Assembly (NCBI GenBank): GCA_018699755.1
Contig: JABIRQ010000318.1
Span: 1-17,777 of the forward strand
Source of the DNA: Rhodospirillaceae bacterium
GTDB taxonomy: Bacteria; Pseudomonadota; Alphaproteobacteria; CADEGL01
Direction: 5' to 3'
Length of the DNA stretch: 17,777 bases
Position 1 is the first letter of the stretch, and every line of letters starts with the position of its first letter. The translations under genes were made by a program, and so were the position numbers. The notes under the pieces were generated by a model, which was given only the letters and a program-made list of their open reading frames with translations, did no database searches and was not told where the DNA came from. Shown piece by piece: positions 15,397-17,777 of this stretch.

Positions 15397-15422
15397 TTCG
15401 CTTGCGCCGTGGCGCGAGCGAA
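15397..15422 (+). promoter_or_regulatory. Strong stem-loop in the rpfF leader
   Basis: TTCGCTTGCGC (15397-15407) pairs with GCGCGAGCGAA (15412-15422) over 11 positions with one G-U pair and a four-base loop. No T-run follows on either strand, so it does not look like a standard rho-independent terminator. It lies 58 bases before the rpfF ATG and could act as an RNA element in the leader or as a protein site. Confidence 0.45.
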
Positions 15423-15430
15423 CGCATCCT

Positions 15431-15456
15431 AAAACCGGCACTTCAGTGCCAAAACC
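15431..15456 (+). repeat. Short palindrome flanked by AAAACC direct repeats
   Basis: GGCAC (15437-15441) and GTGCC (15446-15450) are perfect inverted arms, extendable to GGCACT/AGTGCC. Identical AAAACC hexamers flank them at 15431-15436 and 15451-15456. The element sits 24 bases before the rpfF start and could be an operator or a small leader hairpin. No matching regulator is identified. Confidence 0.4.
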
Positions 15457-15480
15457 ACGCTGCAAAAAAAGGATCGGGAG

Positions 15481-16476
15481 ATGAGCAAGATCGAGGCGAC
15501 TGCTGTCGCGCTTCAAGAAGGCTCCACGGAAGAGGTCACTCGTTTAGCGGTCGGAGGAAACCGGCCGCGACCGCTAACCGCGCTGCACCGGCCCAAGGCC
15601 GACCACTCGCTGTTCGAAGCGACCTATGATGAATTCGAAACCGCATACGACCCGCATGCTCGGATTCTATGGCAATACATGCGGCCGATGGGTCGGCCCA
15701 GCTATACGCAGGGTTTGTTGCGCGACGTCGCGCATTATCAGAGCCGCCTTGCCGAAGCGCTCGCCGATGTCGATGAGGGCCCCGACTACCCCTTGCGCTA
15801 TACGGTTTTCGGCTCCGGCACCCCGGGTGTCTATAACCTGGGGGGCGACCTGCCACTTTTCGCGCGACTGATTCGGGACCAGGACCGCGCGGGCCTGCGC
15901 CGTTATGCCTATGCCTGCGTCGAGCCGCTGCAGTTCCGGGCGACCAACCTGGACCTTCCGGTGATCAGCATCTCGCTGGTCCAGGGGGACGCTTTGGGCG
16001 GCGGGTTCGAATGCGCCCTGGCCGACGATGTCATCATCGCCGAGCGGAGCGCGAAGTTCGGCTTTCCGGAGATCCTGTTCAATCTGTTCCCCGGCATGGG
16101 CGCATACAGCTTCCTGAGCCGTCGCATCGCGCCGAGTCAGGCCGAGCGGATGATGCTCAGCGGCCGGATCTACAGCGCCGACGATCTCTATGAAATGGGC
16201 ATCGTAGACGTGGTCGCCGAGGACGGCGCCGGCGAGGACGCGGTCTACGACTATGTCGAACGCGTCGATCGGTCCTTCGAGGGGACTCGCGCGATCTACG
16301 GCGCGCGCCGGATCGTCAACCCTGTGACCTTGGAAGAGATGAAGGCCGTGACCGACCTCTGGGTCGAGACCGCGCTGAAACTCGATCGTTCCGATCTGAG
16401 AAAGATGGAGCGACTGGCCGCGGCCCAGGACCGGCGCATGAAAACGCAGCGAGAGCGCAAGGCCGCGCGGGCTTAA
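15481..16476 (+). CDS. rpfF: RpfF-type diffusible signal factor (DSF) synthase, crotonase family
   Basis: A 331-residue crotonase-fold protein that matches RpfF rather than ordinary enoyl-CoA hydratases. RpfF dehydrates 3-hydroxyacyl-ACP to the cis-2-enoyl form and releases the free cis-2-unsaturated fatty acid signal. Family hallmarks are GVYNLGGDLPLFARLIRDQD, SLVQGDALGGGFECALADD, FGFPEILFNLFPGMGAYSFL, AERMMLSGRIYSADDLYEMG and the C-terminal LEEMKAVTDLWVETALKL. Glu177 and Glu197 correspond to the two catalytic glutamates of Xanthomonas RpfF (141 and 161) with the same 20-residue spacing. AAGGA seven bases before the ATG supports the start, which leaves an N-terminal extension of about 35-40 residues relative to the 289-residue Xanthomonas protein. 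It is convergent with an RpfC-like kinase gene, 52 bases between stops, and divergent from the DivK-like gene. Known homologues confirm the family. DSF production here is inferred. Confidence 0.9.
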   Translation: MSKIEATAVALQEGSTEEVTRLAVGGNRPRPLTALHRPKADHSLFEATYDEFETAYDPHARILWQYMRPMGRPSYTQGLLRDVAHYQSRLAEALADVDEGPDYPLRYTVFGSGTPGVYNLGGDLPLFARLIRDQDRAGLRRYAYACVEPLQFRATNLDLPVISISLVQGDALGGGFECALADDVIIAERSAKFGFPEILFNLFPGMGAYSFLSRRIAPSQAERMMLSGRIYSADDLYEMGIVDVVAEDGAGEDAVYDYVERVDRSFEGTRAIYGARRIVNPVTLEEMKAVTDLWVETALKLDRSDLRKMERLAAAQDRRMKTQRERKAARA

Positions 16477-16528
16477 ACCGCGCGACCCGATCCGGAGCAG
16501 CCAGCGCAAGCGGGGGAATCTCGGCCGG

Positions 16529-17777
16529 TCAGGAAGACGGTCGCAGGTTCTCCCGCCGCTCCGAAAGGTAGCGTGCGATCGCCGCTTGGTATTGCGCCAG
16601 TTCCTCACGCAACCGCTGCACGTGCATCGGGCCATTGCGCACGACCTCGCTTCGTCCGATGCCACCGAGACCGCAACACACGCGCACGATCCTCGCGGCG
16701 CCCACGTTGGACGAACTGCTGCGCAGCGCGTGAAGCGAATCGCGGAACCCCTGCACGTCTCCATCCAGGACCGTGCTGTCGAGCTCTCCGAACACCACAC
16801 CGCAATCCTGGACATAATCGCGGATCACCTCGACCAGGAAGTCCCCGTCCGTGCCGAGATTCTCCAGTTCCTGAAGGGCCCGCACTTCCAGGATCGCCTG
16901 GCCGTCGCTCTGGAATTTCGGATGCTTGGATATGTCGGTCACGCGGCGATCCGCATACTCGTCTTCCATGTCCTCAGGATCGTCGGTCCGTTCCGATTCC
17001 TCGGCCGCCGTTTCTGAGTCTTCGACCAGGGAATCGATCACAGCCAACAACCGCCCAGGATCGACCGGTTTGATGACATGGGCGTCCATCCCGGCGTCCT
17101 CGCAAGCCTCTCGAGCTTCGAGCGTCGCGTCGGCCGTGAGCGCCACGATCGGCAGGTGCGGCTCCCCCAAATGGGCGAAGCGGTACAGCTTGCTCACGTC
17201 GAGGCCGCTGGTCCCGGGCATGTTGAGGTCGAGCAGAGCAAGGTCGAACTCCATTTCCTCCAGCGCGTCCAGGGCCTTGTCGCCGTCGCCGACCACATAG
17301 GCTTTGTGGCCGGCGCGCTCGAGTATCTTGGCCGTGACCTTGCGATTCACCGGATTGTCCTCGGCCACCAGAATCCGGAGTCCGCGCCGGCCCGGCCGGT
17401 CGAAATCATAGGCACGCTCCCGCTCGCCCGACCCACCAGGGCCGAAAGCCCGCACGGCATGGATGAAGGTCCGGAACTCTTCCGGCGCCACGGGGCGGGT
17501 AAGAACGGACAAGGCCTGTTCTCCCGGAAACTCGCGATCGACCTTGGTCTCTCCCGGAGTCGCCAAAAAACCGAAGGTGAAATGGCCGGCGTTGTCGACG
17601 AGAGACAGGGTTTCGCAAGCCTCCTTCGGCGCGACGCCCTGATCGCGCGGATCGATGAGCACAAGGTGACGATGACGATCCTCGGCGGCAGTGTTCTCGA
17701 CCTCGTCGCACATCGCCGCAAGGGACGGCGCATAGGCAAGGCGAACGCCATGGGCGGCGCAAAGGTCGCGCATTTCC
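16529..17777 (-). CDS. rpfC: RpfC-like hybrid sensor kinase, C-terminal part (partial): degenerate receiver, receiver, HPt
   Basis: The frame is open to the right edge, so the N terminus is missing. Numbering from the ATG at 17773, residues 35-110 look like a degenerate receiver (LVLIDPRD with Asp41, then LTRPV where the usual Lys is Arg). Residues 132-250 are a full receiver: Glu138/Asp139 (VAEDN), phosphoacceptor Asp182 (LLDLNMPG), Thr213 (ALTAD) and Lys235 (IKPV). An acidic linker (about 251-275) leads to an HPt domain at about 296-403 with phosphorylatable His348 in LHALRSSSSNVGAARI, close to the HALRGVASNLG of Xanthomonas RpfC. Receiver followed by HPt at the C terminus, and convergence with rpfF, fit the DSF sensor RpfC. 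The membrane sensor and kinase core should lie beyond 17777. If they do not, this is a stand-alone receiver-HPt protein. Confidence 0.85.
   Translation of the reverse strand, partial: EMRDLCAAHGVRLAYAPSLAAMCDEVENTAAEDRHRHLVLIDPRDQGVAPKEACETLSLVDNAGHFTFGFLATPGETKVDREFPGEQALSVLTRPVAPEEFRTFIHAVRAFGPGGSGERERAYDFDRPGRRGLRILVAEDNPVNRKVTAKILERAGHKAYVVGDGDKALDALEEMEFDLALLDLNMPGTSGLDVSKLYRFAHLGEPHLPIVALTADATLEAREACEDAGMDAHVIKPVDPGRLLAVIDSLVEDSETAAEESERTDDPEDMEDEYADRRVTDISKHPKFQSDGQAILEVRALQELENLGTDGDFLVEVIRDYVQDCGVVFGELDSTVLDGDVQGFRDSLHALRSSSSNVGAARIVRVCCGLGGIGRSEVVRNGPMHVQRLREELAQYQAAIARYLSERRENLRPSS

Noticed and set aside
15481..16476. Reading the crotonase-fold protein as a beta-oxidation enoyl-CoA hydratase.
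   Set aside because: Motifs, length, C-terminal segment and the convergent RpfC-like neighbour all match RpfF much better.
1..17777. tRNA, rRNA, CRISPR arrays, insertion sequences, phage or toxin-antitoxin genes.
   Set aside because: I looked for repeats, transposase-like proteins and structured RNA signatures by eye and found none.

Overview
The window looks like chromosomal DNA of a GC-rich alphaproteobacterium, probably Rhodospirillales-like. That placement is an inference. It rests on strong G/C third-position bias, a DivK-type response regulator, a soxA-soxG sarcosine oxidase end, and an ACAD10/11-like acyl-CoA dehydrogenase next to a thiolase. I see no tRNA, rRNA, CRISPR array, insertion sequence or phage gene. 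Coding density is high, and the longest stretch without a called gene is about 220 bases.

Left part (1-4725, all + strand): the 3' end of soxA and complete soxG, then two periplasmic binding proteins of different families (a PotD-like one and a polar-amino-acid one) and one HisM/GlnP-type permease. No ABC ATPase gene is present. The likely theme is uptake and oxidation of methylated amines or amino acids. Middle part (4786-13616): a PYROXD2/phytoene-desaturase-like flavoprotein (-), divergent from a small-conductance MscS channel (+). MscS converges on a 1109-residue inner-membrane-anchored DUF748/AsmA-like envelope protein with an OmpA-like tail (-). Next come a thiolase and an acyl-CoA dehydrogenase (-, likely one fatty-acid oxidation operon), and a small His-rich conserved-looking protein transcribed divergently from the dehydrogenase. 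Then follow an exported cyclophilin-type peptidyl-prolyl isomerase (+) and a probable small protein (-).

Right part (14865-17777) is the most interesting. A DivK-like single-domain response regulator (-) is divergent from an RpfF-type diffusible signal factor (DSF) synthase (+) that keeps both family glutamates. RpfF converges on the C-terminal part of a hybrid kinase with the order degenerate receiver, receiver, HPt (-), which runs off the right edge and resembles RpfC. Convergent rpfF/rpfC is the arrangement known in Xanthomonas, so this is probably a DSF-type fatty-acid quorum-sensing locus in an alphaproteobacterium. The DivK-like regulator is a candidate extra or alternative output. No RpfG (HD-GYP) gene is visible in the window. 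The rpfF leader holds a strong hairpin and a short palindrome flanked by direct repeats.
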